Shown here one piece after another: positions 54,277-63,405 of a DNA stretch of 64,000 nucleotides. The position numbers and the translations under genes were made by a program. The stretch lies in assembly GCF_000964545.1 (NCBI RefSeq), contig NZ_BBVD01000003.1, forward strand, positions 62,001 to 126,000, in the 5' to 3' direction. Source of the DNA: Comamonas thiooxydans. Lineage in GTDB: Bacteria > Pseudomonadota > Gammaproteobacteria > Burkholderiales > Burkholderiaceae_C. Each line of letters starts with the position of its first letter. The stretch's first letter is position 1. Below the pieces are notes generated by a model that ran no database searches, was not told where the DNA came from, and was given only the letters and a program-made list of their open reading frames with translations.

Positions 54277-54795
54277 TCAGCGGTTATTGACCACCTGCTC
54301 AGGCACATCGGCAGGCTTGGCGGGATCGGTCACCACCAGAGCGGGGCCGCTGCGCTCGCTCTTGCCGCGCTTGCGCTCTGCTGCTCCATCGTCGGCGCTC
54401 AGGCTGTCGCGGGTGTTTTTCTGCACGGCAATCGCACCGAACAGGGCCAGCGCAAAAGCCATGGCATAGAAACCTTTTTCGCTGAGCTGCAACGTGGCGT
54501 TGAAGAGACCTGTGCCCAGAAGCAGCACCGCGATGATCAGCGCCACCCAGCTGATGCCGTAGTAAATGCCGGTCACGGCAACGCCTTCAAGCTTGTCGCG
54601 CACGGTTTTCTGCAGCGAGATGGCCGAGTACAGGCCCAGCACCAGCACGGCAAAGTAAAAGCCTTTTTCGTTGAGCTGCATGGCTGCATTCCACAGCCCG
54701 GCCATGAAGGCTACAACACCCAGCAGCAAGGCGGCCCAGGATGCGCCGACAAAGGCTGTTGAAGGCTTGTGGCTGGTGACGGCTTGAGAGTTCAT
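54277..54795 (-). CDS. YiaA/YiaB family inner membrane protein
   Basis: The 172-residue protein contains two copies of a YiaA/B-type unit: WAALLLGVVAFMAGLWNAAMQLNEKGFYFAVLVLGLYSAISLQKTVRD and a second copy with LFNATLQLSEKGFYAMAFALALFGAIAVQKNTRD. Four membrane helices are expected, with a basic, disordered cytoplasmic tail. The function is unknown. The start is the ATG at 54795. Confidence 0.87.
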   Translation of the reverse strand: MNSQAVTSHKPSTAFVGASWAALLLGVVAFMAGLWNAAMQLNEKGFYFAVLVLGLYSAISLQKTVRDKLEGVAVTGIYYGISWVALIIAVLLLGTGLFNATLQLSEKGFYAMAFALALFGAIAVQKNTRDSLSADDGAAERKRGKSERSGPALVVTDPAKPADVPEQVVNNR

Positions 54796-54992
54796 GAGCT
54801 TGTCTCGAAAGTTGTGGTGAACGGATAGTAGAAAATCCATTCTCTCAAGCCAAGAGTTTCTTCACAAGGTATCGCCAGAAGATACCCAAAGAGCTATTTT
54901 TACTCACCAGGCGCTGGGCTTGGGTTGCAAGCATGCTTACATATGCCCTGAGCTACAACCATTGCCAGGCCATCGCGCGCAGGCTCTGGGCC

Positions 54993-55565
54993 TCAGTCCT
55001 CATCCTCGACTTCGTCCCCATCCATGGCGGCATTGAGCTCCTCCTGGACATGGGGCGGCATGCCGTCTTCCCAGCCATGCTCGTCGACATAGGCATAGAT
55101 ATCGGGTTGCTCGCCGGGCACGGCCTGCAGCATGATGGCCGGAATCTGCCATTTGGCTTCATCGCCCTTGACGGCTTCGCTGGTCCAGTCATAGCCAGGA
55201 TGCTTTTCATTGCCCGTGGGCGAGGCCAGATCGTTGGCCGGATCCCAGCCAATGGTGGCCGGAGCAAGATTGCCCTGTTCAAAGCGCTGGCTCAGTGCCT
55301 GCACACGGGCCCAGCCTGAGCGGTTGATGCTGGGGACCTTGTCCTGCGAAGCATAGTGCTGGAAGTAGCCCGGCTGCTGATACCAGTACAAGGCCTTGGC
55401 AACGGCCGGCTCCAGCTTGGGATACTTGCTGATCCAGTCGGGCAGCGCGCTGCCGTTGTCGTAGTTCATGGTGGTGACCACGGCCAGCCACTGAAGGGGC
55501 GTGGCAGTGGCCAGGAATTCCTTCATCAGGTCCAGATACAGGGCATCAAAGTCGTCGTCATCCAT
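54993..55565 (-). CDS. DUF4274 domain protein
   Basis: The 190-residue soluble protein contains a DUF4274-like segment (PLQWLAVVTTMNYDNG followed by LPDWISKYPKLEPAVAKALYWYQQPGYF, about residues 22-70). It ends in an acidic tail. The family has no known role and is sometimes found in polymorphic toxin or immunity contexts, but there is no toxin gene here. Confidence 0.75.
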   Translation of the reverse strand: MDDDDFDALYLDLMKEFLATATPLQWLAVVTTMNYDNGSALPDWISKYPKLEPAVAKALYWYQQPGYFQHYASQDKVPSINRSGWARVQALSQRFEQGNLAPATIGWDPANDLASPTGNEKHPGYDWTSEAVKGDEAKWQIPAIMLQAVPGEQPDIYAYVDEHGWEDGMPPHVQEELNAAMDGDEVEDED

Positions 55566-55614
55566 GGCTGAGACTCCTCCAGGTTGCTTACGTCAGCACA
55601 ATAACAAACCAGGC

Positions 55615-56247
55615 CTAGGCGATCAAACGAGCATCCAGCCAGCCACGCAGGCTATTGATAAAGGCCCAGCCGCTAGCATGACGCGCCTGCTCCAGCGTCA
55701 CCACCTGCTCCGTCAGCCGGCCTTGGGACAGGGCCAGTGCCCGCCCCACGCCCGGCAGCAGCCCGCATTGCAGCGGCGGGGTGACCCAGCGCCCATCCAG
55801 CTGCACGGCAATATTGCCGCGCGTGCCTTCGGTGATCTGACCGTCCTCGTTGAAAAGCACGATATCGAAAATGCCGGCGCTCTGGGGCTTGAAAGCGTCG
55901 TAATGCTGACGTACCGAGGTTTTGAAACGCACCACATCACTATGCGCCACCGCGTTTGCAATGGGTTGATGCGCCAGCTGCAGCGCCACCGGCTGGACCG
56001 AGGGCGGCAATGGCTCGGCCGTGATCTGCACTTCACCGGTGATCGAAAGCGCCAGCCGCACGCGCCAGTCGCCCATGGAATGCGTCTGACTGGCCATGCG
56101 CTCCATATCGGACTCCAGCTGCATCTGCATCAAGGGATAGCGAAAATGCTGTGCAGTAATCTGCAAGCGGGCCCAGTGCAAGGCCCAGTTCTGCCAGCGG
56201 CCATCCTTGAGCGCCAGGGTTTCGAGAATTTCAAGATTCGTGTTCAT
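55615..56247 (-). CDS. pabC: Aminodeoxychorismate lyase (class IV aminotransferase fold)
   Basis: The 210-residue protein has the class IV PLP fold: FKTSVRQHYDAF near residue 108 (with the Schiff-base lysine), ITEGTRGNIAV near residue 140 and GLLPGVGRALAL. It would convert aminodeoxychorismate to p-aminobenzoate for folate. Its start overlaps the pabB stop (ATGA). It is shorter than E. coli PabC (about 269 residues), mainly at the N-terminus. Confidence 0.88.
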   Translation of the reverse strand: MNTNLEILETLALKDGRWQNWALHWARLQITAQHFRYPLMQMQLESDMERMASQTHSMGDWRVRLALSITGEVQITAEPLPPSVQPVALQLAHQPIANAVAHSDVVRFKTSVRQHYDAFKPQSAGIFDIVLFNEDGQITEGTRGNIAVQLDGRWVTPPLQCGLLPGVGRALALSQGRLTEQVVTLEQARHASGWAFINSLRGWLDARLIA

Positions 56248-57428
56248 GCTCCAACACCTTGCTCAAGCACCTTTAGAAAAGCCTGCTTGTGCTGCCATTC
56301 CATCCATTCATCGGCCGCATTGGCGCTGGCCGTGATGCCGCTGCCTATGCCGCAGCTCAGGCGCCCATTCCTGAGCACCACTGTGCGAATGGGAACATTG
56401 AAAGTTGCATGAATACTCCCCGGCTTGGCCCCGGGTCGCACCACGCCCAGCGCACCGCAGTAGACACCACGAGGCTCGGGCTCCAGCTCGCGAATCAGGC
56501 GCATGGCCTGGCGCTTGGGCGCCCCGGTGATCGAGCCGCAAGGGAACAGCGCCCTGAATACATCCACCAGCCGCACATCCGGGCGCGTGCGTGCCACCAC
56601 ATCCGAGGTCATCTGCCAGACGGCCGGCAGTGCCTGGACCTGAAACAGCTGCGGCACTTTCACGCTGTGCGGCACGGCTATGCGTGACAGATCGTTGCGC
56701 AGCAAGTCCACGATCATCACGTTCTCGGCCCGCTCCTTGGCCGACTCGCGCATGGTTTGCGCGGCCTTCGCATCGGCTTCGGGGGTCCTGCCGCGCGCCG
56801 CCGTGCCCTTCATGGGGCGGGTCAGAATCCGCTCGCCGTCCCAGTCGAAAAACAACTCCGGGGACAGCGACAGCACCTGCATGTCGCCGCTGTCGACCAG
56901 CGCCGCATAGCCTCCGGGCTGGGCCTGCTGCAGCCTTGCAAACAGCTCTTGGGCCAGGGCGGAAGTGTCGGACTCTTTCTCCCCCGAAAGCTCTGCAGTC
57001 AAGGGGGCCGTGTAATTGATCTGATAGCAGTCGCCCGCCGCGATGGCCGCATGAATGCGCGCCACATGGGCATCGAACTGTTCGCGGCTCAGAGCCGTCT
57101 GCCAATGTATTGCCGCAGAAGGCACGGGCGGGTTCTGCCCGCAGGCAGCCAGCGGCCCACGATGCAGGCCGAACCAGACCAGCGGCTGGCCAGTGGAATT
57201 CCTATGCACGGCCTCGGCATAGGCGCGATCAAACCCGCTGGCCGCCTCATAGGCCAGCCAGCCCACGCACCACAGGCCTTGCTCGGCAGCCTGCTGCACG
57301 GCTTCCAGCACGGCAGGTACGTCCTCGGGCCGATACGCTTGCAAGACCTTCTCGGGCTCGCCAAAGCCATGCTGCAAACGGGCAGCACCCGTCTGCCAGG
57401 GAGCGGTGAAATCAAGAACGGTTTTCAA
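56244..57428 (-). CDS. pabB: Aminodeoxychorismate synthase component I
   Basis: The 394-residue protein is a chorismate-binding enzyme of the PabB type: GDCYQINYTAPL, LSLSPELFF, TRPMKGTAARG (the KGT motif that marks ADC synthase), SRIAVPHSV, and CGSITGAPKRQAM, followed by the C-terminal IGSGITASANAADEW block. It aminates chorismate to aminodeoxychorismate with ammonia from PabA, which is not adjacent. It is translationally coupled to pabC. Confidence 0.92.
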   Translation of the reverse strand: MKTVLDFTAPWQTGAARLQHGFGEPEKVLQAYRPEDVPAVLEAVQQAAEQGLWCVGWLAYEAASGFDRAYAEAVHRNSTGQPLVWFGLHRGPLAACGQNPPVPSAAIHWQTALSREQFDAHVARIHAAIAAGDCYQINYTAPLTAELSGEKESDTSALAQELFARLQQAQPGGYAALVDSGDMQVLSLSPELFFDWDGERILTRPMKGTAARGRTPEADAKAAQTMRESAKERAENVMIVDLLRNDLSRIAVPHSVKVPQLFQVQALPAVWQMTSDVVARTRPDVRLVDVFRALFPCGSITGAPKRQAMRLIRELEPEPRGVYCGALGVVRPGAKPGSIHATFNVPIRTVVLRNGRLSCGIGSGITASANAADEWMEWQHKQAFLKVLEQGVGA

Positions 57429-57511
57429 GTCAGATCACCTGCAAGCACACTATCAATATGCGCCGAATGCTATCAAACTTGCTATATCCATCAGCCTGGC
57501 ATTGCCGGCAT

Positions 57512-57543
57512 AAAAAAACGCGCTGAAGGAATCCCTCAGCGCG
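57512..57543 (-). terminator. Terminator of the DUF4148 gene
   Basis: CGCGCTGA pairs with TCAGCGCG (57519-57526, 57536-57543). The minus strand continues with a run of T. The neighbouring 57440-57480 stretch, with two CTATCAA motifs, may be a degenerate family B piece. Confidence 0.7.
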
Positions 57544-57590
57544 CATCCACCAATAGGCCACCTCTGTCGGGTGGCTAAGAGAGAACTCTG

Positions 57591-57890
57591 TTACTTGCCG
57601 CCCAGTTGCGACTGGTACTTGGCCACGGCAGCCGTGTAGGCGGGGCTGGCCAGCAGACGCTGGTATTCGGCATAAGCCTTGCGGTACTCGGTGCTGAACT
57701 CTGTTTCGACATAAGCCGCAGGCGTGGGCATATAACCCAGACCTGCACGCTGGTACATCTCAAGGTCGGCCATCACTTCGGCACGACTTTTGCTGGAGGT
57801 TACGGAAGTTTGGGGGAGGTCTTGAGCCATGGCAACCGCGGCGCTGGCGGTCAGCACAGCTGCGGTCAACAAACGGGTGAGGGAGCGCAT
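57591..57890 (-). CDS. DUF4148 family periplasmic protein
   Basis: The 99-residue protein has a signal peptide (LTRLLTAAVLTASAAVAMAQ) and a DUF4148 core (SRAEVMADLEMYQRAGLGYM and YAEYQRLLASPAY). The family is typical of Burkholderiales and has no known function. The ATG at 57890 was chosen for the signal peptide; the frame extends 18 codons upstream. A terminator follows. Confidence 0.87.
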   Translation of the reverse strand: MRSLTRLLTAAVLTASAAVAMAQDLPQTSVTSSKSRAEVMADLEMYQRAGLGYMPTPAAYVETEFSTEYRKAYAEYQRLLASPAYTAAVAKYQSQLGGK

Positions 57891-58021
57891 TTTCAATCCT
57901 TTCAACGGCGCAGCGGCGGAAAGAAGACCTGCCGCGTGCTGCACGACTGAACTATGCGCCCGGCCCCCACGAGCCGTCTGTGCGTTTTCTCACGCAAAAA
58001 CTCATTTCACATTGCGAAAAA

Positions 58022-58756
58022 TCAATGCGCTTCTTCGAGCAACAGCCGCAGGCCATCGACGCGGCAAAGACGCAGATTGCGCCCTTCACGTCTGAGCAGA
58101 CCCAGGCGCGTGAGCCGCGACATCTCGCGTGCGACCTCTTCGCGGCTGGTGCCCAGCATCAAGGCCAGATCGTTCTGGCGCGGAGCTGGCGACAGCAGGG
58201 CCTCGTCGTTCTCGATTCCCGCCATCTCGGCCCGCTCCAGCAACTGGGCATGCAGGCGGCCTCGCACCGTGAGGGTTCCCAGACTGACCACACGCCGTGC
58301 CAGCACCCCGGCCAGCTCGCTGAGCCGCTGAACCACGGCCCGCATGACCAGAACATCGCTCATGATCAATGCTTCGAGCTCTGCACTGGAAAGCGATGCC
58401 ACCAGGCTTTCATGCGTGGCCTGCACCTGCACGGACACATGCTTGACCAGAGGCTTGGACGCGAAAGCACCAAAAAAGAAACCGGGCTCCAGATAACCCA
58501 GAATCATGGCCCGCCCGCTGGTGCTGTAGCTGCCGACACTGAGCTGGCCGTTGATCAGCATGTACATGCGCTCATCGGTATAGGCCCCGTGCAGCACCTG
58601 TCCCGACTCCAGCCGGTGCCAAAGGCATTGCCCCGCCAGCACGGACAGCCTCTCGTCGGACAGCGACTCCAGCCAGCTCACGCTGCGCAGCCCCTGCCAG
58701 GCCACGGCTGAAACAGGGGAAGAAACCGACGACAGCTGAGGCTCGACCATGGACAT
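58022..58756 (-). CDS. Crp/Fnr family transcriptional regulator
   Basis: The 244-residue protein has an N-terminal cyclic-nucleotide-binding-like jelly roll (about residues 35-140, with YLEPGFFFGAFASK) and a C-terminal winged helix (LALMLGTSREEVAREMSRLTRLGLLRREGR, about residues 190-220). The N-terminal cysteines of FNR are missing (only one cysteine near residue 43), so it does not bind the FNR [4Fe-4S] cluster. AAGG precedes the ATG at 58756. The same frame stays open for 620 more codons antisense to panB-panC, which is not a gene. Confidence 0.87.
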   Translation of the reverse strand: MSMVEPQLSSVSSPVSAVAWQGLRSVSWLESLSDERLSVLAGQCLWHRLESGQVLHGAYTDERMYMLINGQLSVGSYSTSGRAMILGYLEPGFFFGAFASKPLVKHVSVQVQATHESLVASLSSAELEALIMSDVLVMRAVVQRLSELAGVLARRVVSLGTLTVRGRLHAQLLERAEMAGIENDEALLSPAPRQNDLALMLGTSREEVAREMSRLTRLGLLRREGRNLRLCRVDGLRLLLEEAH

Positions 58757-58960
58757 GAACAACCTTGTGCAAAAAGAAATGGAAGGCCGCAAAACGCAGG
58801 GCCATGCAATGCATGGCCACACAGCATAGTAAGGTGGCCGACAGCAGCCATACCCTTTTTCAACGTGGCGCTGCAGCGCAGCATCGCATAGACTCGCGGG
58901 CAAATTTGCCTGCAGGCTTTTCTGCGGGGCCCAGCCATAGACAAGACCAGGAGACATCCC

Positions 58961-59830
58961 ATGACCGCTACCGGCACGCCTTACGGCACCATCCCCCCCT
59001 CTTCGCCCCAGCCCCAGCGCCGCCCCGTCAGCCTGCCGCGCCTGGCCCAGATGCGCGCGGCCGGTGAAAAAATCACCATGCTGACGGCCTATGACGCCAC
59101 GTTTGCCGCAGTGGCCGACGCGGCCGGGGTGGAGTGCATCCTGGTCGGCGACTCGCTGGGCATGGTCTGCCAGGGCCTGCACAGCACCGTGGGCGTGACG
59201 CTTCAGGATATGGCCTATCACACGGCCAGCGTCACGCGCGGCCTGCATCGCGCCCAGGCCACAGCCTGGGTGATTGCCGACATGCCCTACGGCAGCTATG
59301 CAGAAAGTCCCGAGCAGGCCATGCGCAGCGCCTGCCAGCTGATGCAGGCCGGCGCCCATATGGTCAAGCTCGAAGGCGGTGGCTGGACCGCTCCCACCGT
59401 GCGCTTTCTCGTCGATCGCGGCGTGCCCGTCTGCGCCCACCTGGGACTGACACCGCAGACCGTGCATGCACTGGGCGGCTACCGCGTCCAGGGCAAGGAC
59501 GAGCAGGCAGCGGCCACGCTGCGCCAGCATGCGCTGGAGCTGCAGGACGCCGGGGCCGCCATGCTGGTGCTGGAGATGGTGCCCGCAGCCCTGTCCGCCC
59601 AACTGACCGAAGAGCTGCCACTGTGCCACACCATAGGCATTGGCGCGGGCAATGGCACGGCCGGCCAGGTTCTGGTGCTGCACGACATGCTGGGCGTGAA
59701 CCTGGGCAAGATGGCCAGGTTCGTGCACAACTTCATGGCCGATGCAGGCAGCGTCAAGGGCGCCATGGAAGCCTATGTGCAGGCCGTCAAGAATGGCAGC
59801 TTCCCCGACAATGCCCTGCACGCCTGGTAA
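58961..59830 (+). CDS. panB: 3-methyl-2-oxobutanoate hydroxymethyltransferase
   Basis: The 289-residue protein makes ketopantoate from 2-oxoisovalerate and methylene-THF. Conserved blocks are ITMLTAYDATFAAVADAAGVE, VGDSLGMV and GIGAGNGTAGQVLVLHDMLGV. panC starts 39 nt downstream and the two are probably one operon. The N-terminal tail before MLTAYDA is somewhat long and proline-rich. A Crp-like regulator is divergent. Confidence 0.95.
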   Translation: MTATGTPYGTIPPSSPQPQRRPVSLPRLAQMRAAGEKITMLTAYDATFAAVADAAGVECILVGDSLGMVCQGLHSTVGVTLQDMAYHTASVTRGLHRAQATAWVIADMPYGSYAESPEQAMRSACQLMQAGAHMVKLEGGGWTAPTVRFLVDRGVPVCAHLGLTPQTVHALGGYRVQGKDEQAAATLRQHALELQDAGAAMLVLEMVPAALSAQLTEELPLCHTIGIGAGNGTAGQVLVLHDMLGVNLGKMARFVHNFMADAGSVKGAMEAYVQAVKNGSFPDNALHAW

Positions 59831-59869
59831 GTCCGGGCTTTTGTTTTTGTTTTCCCCACTGTTTGAGTC

Positions 59870-60709
59870 ATGCAAATCGTTCACACCATCGCCGACCTGC
59901 GCGCTGCCCTGGCCGGTCGCGGCCACCCTGCTTTTGTGCCCACCATGGGTAATCTGCACGAGGGCCATCTCTCCCTGGTGCGCCAGGCCCGCCAGCATGG
60001 CGATGTGACCGTGGCCAGCATCTTCGTGAACCGTCTGCAGTTTCTGCCTCACGAAGACTTCGACAGCTACCCGCGCACCTTCGATGCCGACTGCGCCAAG
60101 CTGGAAGCCGAGGGCTGCGACATCGTCTTCGCCCCCAGGGAGAAAGACCTCTACCCCGAACCGCAGACCTTCAAGATCCAGCCCGATGCGCAGCTGGCCG
60201 ACATTCTGGAAGGGCAGTTCCGCCCCGGCTTCTTCACCGGCGTCTGCACCGTGGTCATGAAGCTGTTCCAGGCCGTGTTTGCCACCACGGGCGGCGGCAC
60301 GGCCGTTTTCGGGCAAAAGGACTATCAGCAGCTGATGGTGATCCGCCGCATGGTGCAGCAGTTCGCCCTGCCCATAGAGATCATCGGCTGCGCCACGGCG
60401 CGCGCCGACAGCGGCCTGGCACTGAGCTCGCGCAACGGCTACCTCAGCGATGAGCAGCGTGTGCAGGCCATGGCGCTGTCGCAGGCGCTCAAGGCACTGG
60501 CCGATGCCGCACGCCAGGGCGGCAATCTGGCCGACCTCGAAACGCAGGCCATGGCCGCGCTGCGTGCCAAGGGCTGGGAACCCGACTATCTGAGCGTGCG
60601 CCAGCGCAGCGATCTGCAAGCGCCTGCTGATGCGCGCAGCGGCGATCTGGTGGCCCTGGGCGCTGCACGCCTGGGCAGCACCCGGCTCATAGACAACCTG
60701 GAGTTCTAG
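59870..60709 (+). CDS. panC: Pantothenate synthetase
   Basis: The 279-residue enzyme condenses pantoate and beta-alanine with ATP. The nucleotidyltransferase motif is FVPTMGNLHEGHLSLVRQA (HxGH type, about residue 25), and FGQKDYQQLMVIRRMVQQF and SSRNGYLSDEQR are conserved. It follows panB. A degenerate repeat-like stretch separates it from the next gene. Confidence 0.95.
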   Translation: MQIVHTIADLRAALAGRGHPAFVPTMGNLHEGHLSLVRQARQHGDVTVASIFVNRLQFLPHEDFDSYPRTFDADCAKLEAEGCDIVFAPREKDLYPEPQTFKIQPDAQLADILEGQFRPGFFTGVCTVVMKLFQAVFATTGGGTAVFGQKDYQQLMVIRRMVQQFALPIEIIGCATARADSGLALSSRNGYLSDEQRVQAMALSQALKALADAARQGGNLADLETQAMAALRAKGWEPDYLSVRQRSDLQAPADARSGDLVALGAARLGSTRLIDNLEF

Positions 60710-60714
60710 CCCCT

Positions 60715-60835
60715 CTTAGGCGCTTTGTGGCGGGGCATGTGGGCAACGGGCGGCACACCCGCTGTGGCGCGGCCAACCCAGGATCAGGCCCTTGCCCCGT
60801 GTCTCTGATTCAGGCCGCGCCAGTGTCAGGCATCA
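60715..60835 (+). repeat. Possible degenerate repeat family A copy
   Basis: The 3' half contains 'ggcccttgccccgtgtct' and 'ggccgcgcc', which resemble copy 1, and 'cccctcttaggcgct' resembles the start. The hairpin 2 arms are not preserved. It lies 5 nt after the panC stop but is followed by a gene on the other strand, unlike the seven clear copies. Confidence 0.35.
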
Positions 60836-60862
60836 AGAACAATGCAGAGGCTAGTAGCGCTC

Positions 60863-61264
60863 TCAGCACTGGTAGGAGTCCACGGAGCATTGGCCTGCCG
60901 GTGCCCTCAACTCCAGGCCCCGGCCCTGCAAGCGGCAGAACAGGCCGCTGCCCATTTCCAGCTCCAGCACAAAATCGGCATCGCTGACAAAAGGCAGGGG
61001 CAGGCTGCGCAGACGCTGACCAGCAATATGCAGCTGCGCTTGCCGGACACGGCCCACGGCAGCCAGGATTGGAGTCAAATCAGCCTCTGAAGCTTCTTCA
61101 GTAAGCGCAATGTGCTTGCATATCAATAGCAACGGCTGCCACAGGCCCTCGCCAGCGCCTGCTCTGTCGCCGTCATACAGACGGGCGGCGGAAAAGCGGA
61201 TCTGCAATGCGCCGTCCTGCAGGCTGATTGCGGCGACCTCGGAATCTTCAAACTCGAAATTCAT
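60863..61264 (-). CDS. Hypothetical protein containing an in-frame repeat
   Basis: I do not recognise this 133-residue protein. It looks beta-rich (FEFEDSEVAAISLQDGALQIRFSAARLYD), with a second half ending in VLELEMGSGLFCRLQGRGLEL. Residues about 43-63 (LLLICKHIALTEEASEADL) are encoded by a family B repeat copy. The start is the ATG at 61264. No signal peptide is present. Its reality rests on an open frame and an acceptable start only. Confidence 0.6.
   Translation of the reverse strand: MNFEFEDSEVAAISLQDGALQIRFSAARLYDGDRAGAGEGLWQPLLLICKHIALTEEASEADLTPILAAVGRVRQAQLHIAGQRLRSLPLPFVSDADFVLELEMGSGLFCRLQGRGLELRAPAGQCSVDSYQC
61074..61137 (+). repeat. Repeat family B copy inside the 60863-61264 gene
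   Basis: The plus strand reads AAATCAGCCTCTGAAGCTTC, then TTCAGTAAGCGC, aligning with the intergenic copy at 48903 (AAATCAGCCTCAAGCGCTTA). It is open in the gene's frame. Confidence 0.5.
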
Positions 61265-61362
61265 GGGCCCGAGCATAGCGCTCTGGCACCTTGGCAACAG
61301 CAGCCAGGGCCGCTGCCGCGCATACTGCCGGCTACTCCACACAAGAAGGAACGAGGAGCCAA

Positions 61363-61812
61363 ATGAGCGAAAAACTGTATCTCGATGATCTGTACGTGGG
61401 CCAGAAGTTCGTCAGCGAGGGCTACCCGCTGGATGAAGCGCAAATCATTGCCTATGCCAGGCAGTTCGACCCCCAGGTCTTTCACCTCGACCCCGAAGCC
61501 GCCAAGCACACCTTCTTCCAGGGCCTGGCCGCCAGCGGCTGGCATACGGCCTCCATCAGCATGCTGCTGGTGACGCAAAGCATTCCCCTGGCCGACGGCG
61601 TGATCGGTGGCGGCATGGAAGAGCTGGCCTGGCCCCAGCCCACACGCCCTGGTGACGTGCTGCAGGTCGAGTCGGAAATCGTGGAGATCATTCCTTCCCA
61701 GTCCAAACCCAACCGGGCCCTGGTGCGCGTGCTCTCCCACACCAAAAACCAGCGCGGCGAGGTGTTGCAGCGCTTCAGGCCCAAGATGGTGTGCTTCAAG
61801 CGCCCGGCCTGA
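61363..61812 (+). CDS. MaoC-like dehydratase/hydratase
   Basis: The 149-residue hot-dog-fold protein has the R-hydratase motif YARQFDPQVFHLDPEAAKHTFF, carrying the catalytic aspartate and histidine, and LAASGWHTASI. Such enzymes hydrate enoyl-CoA in fatty acid or polyester metabolism. GAGGAG precedes the ATG at 61363. A phasin-like gene lies 2 kb away, but no direct link is shown. Confidence 0.87.
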   Translation: MSEKLYLDDLYVGQKFVSEGYPLDEAQIIAYARQFDPQVFHLDPEAAKHTFFQGLAASGWHTASISMLLVTQSIPLADGVIGGGMEELAWPQPTRPGDVLQVESEIVEIIPSQSKPNRALVRVLSHTKNQRGEVLQRFRPKMVCFKRPA

Positions 61813-61903
61813 CCCTCGCGCAGCAAAAGTCCTGGGCACTGCTTAATATCGCCCACCGGCGCTGCCTGCTCTGCACAGGCAGCGCATCACTTGCTGCTGC
61901 GAT

Positions 61904-63385
61904 ATGAATCCCCATTTTTCCATGAGCCGATGGCGCGCCGAATGGGCGCCCAGCGTACCGCGCGAGCTGCTGGCCGGCGCCGTCGCCACGTTTGCGCTGA
62001 TTCCCGAGGTCATTGCCTTTTCCTTTGTCGCGGGTGTAGACCCGGCCGTGGGGCTGTATGCCTCCTTCATCATCAGCATCGTGATTGCCGTTTTCGGCGC
62101 ACGTCCGGCCATGGTCTCGGCAGCGGCCGGCTCGGTGGCCCTGGTGGCGGCTCCGCTGGTCGCATCGCATGGTCTGCAATATCTGCTGGCCGCAGGCTTG
62201 CTGGCGGGTGCCATGCAGATCGCCTTCGGCCTGTGCAAGATGGGCAGCCTGGTGCGCTTTGTCTCCAGCTCGGTGCGCACGGGTTTTGTCAACGCGCTGG
62301 CCATTCTGATCTTTTCAGCCCAGCTGCCGCATCTGCATGGAGCCAACACCGCCACCTGGGCCATGCTGGCCCTGGGCCTGGCCCTGATCTACGGCCTGCC
62401 CTGGCTGGGACAGAGGCTGCAGCTCAAGGCGCTGGGAGCCATTCCCTCACCACTGATCTGCGTGCTGGTGCTGACGCTGCTCGCCAGCTTCATGGGTCTG
62501 CCGCTCAAGACTGTGGCCGATCTGGGTCATCTGCCGGACAGCCTGCCGCTGTTCGCCCTGCCCGAAATCCCTGCGAGTCTGGAGACGCTGCGCATCATCG
62601 CCCTGCCAGCCCTGGCCATTGCCATGGTGGGCCTGCTGGAGTCGGTTCTCACGGCAGCCGTGGTGGACGACCTGACGGGCACGCCCAGCAACAAGAGCCG
62701 CGAGTGCACGGGCCTGGGCCTGGCCAATGTCTCGGCCAGCCTGTTCGGCGGCATTGCGGGCTGCGGCATGATAGGCCAGGCGGTGGGCAATGTGAAATAC
62801 GGCGGCCGCGGCCGCCTGTCCACCCTGTTTGCCGGGGTGTTTCTGCTGATTCTCATGGTCGCCCTCAAGCCCTGGGTGTCCCGGGTACCGGTGATTGCTC
62901 TGGTGGCCATCATGGTCATGGTGTCGGTCTCGACCTTCGACTGGAAGTCGCTGGGCAATCTGGTGCGCCACCCGCGCCTGTCCAGCTCGGTGATGCTGGT
63001 GACGGTGGTCATCACCATCGCCACCCACAATCTGGCCGCCGGCGTGGTGGCGGGCGTGCTGCTCTCGGGCGTGTTCTTCACCTTCAAGGTGGCCAATATG
63101 CTGCAGGTCCAGGGCGGCCTGAACGAGGCTGGCGATCTCTATACCTGGACGGTGAGCGGCCAGGTGTTTTTTGCCTCTGCCGATGCTCTGATCGAAGCCT
63201 TCGACGTGCGTGCCGCAGCCGGAAAGCAGGCCCGCATCGATGTCGGTGGCGCGCATTTCTGGGACATCACCGCCGTGGGCGCGCTGGACAAGGTGATGGA
63301 GCGCCTGCGCCAGCATGGCTGCCACGTGGAGCTGACGGGGCTGGACGAGGCCAGTCAACGACTGATAGAACGCATCAGGGTCTAG
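61904..63385 (+). CDS. SulP family anion transporter
   Basis: The 493-residue protein has the SulP/SLC26 membrane domain with about 14 helices: PSVPRELLAGAVATFALIPEVIAFSFVAGVDPAVGLYASF at the N-terminus, SSSVRTGFVNALAILIF and AVGNVKYGGRGRLSTLFAGVF. A C-terminal STAS domain follows (QVFFASADALIEAFD...IDVGGAHFWDITAVGALDKVM). SulP proteins carry sulfate, bicarbonate or dicarboxylates. The cargo cannot be told from the sequence. Confidence 0.9.
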   Translation: MNPHFSMSRWRAEWAPSVPRELLAGAVATFALIPEVIAFSFVAGVDPAVGLYASFIISIVIAVFGARPAMVSAAAGSVALVAAPLVASHGLQYLLAAGLLAGAMQIAFGLCKMGSLVRFVSSSVRTGFVNALAILIFSAQLPHLHGANTATWAMLALGLALIYGLPWLGQRLQLKALGAIPSPLICVLVLTLLASFMGLPLKTVADLGHLPDSLPLFALPEIPASLETLRIIALPALAIAMVGLLESVLTAAVVDDLTGTPSNKSRECTGLGLANVSASLFGGIAGCGMIGQAVGNVKYGGRGRLSTLFAGVFLLILMVALKPWVSRVPVIALVAIMVMVSVSTFDWKSLGNLVRHPRLSSSVMLVTVVITIATHNLAAGVVAGVLLSGVFFTFKVANMLQVQGGLNEAGDLYTWTVSGQVFFASADALIEAFDVRAAAGKQARIDVGGAHFWDITAVGALDKVMERLRQHGCHVELTGLDEASQRLIERIRV

Positions 63386-63405
63386 GTTTGGCGGCTGGTG
63401 GCCGC

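Noticed and set aside
58757..60619. A very long minus-strand open frame joined to the Crp-like gene and antisense to panB and panC
   Set aside because: The sequence has no family similarity outside the Crp part, panB and panC are intact on the plus strand, and such antisense frames arise from GC-rich codon use.
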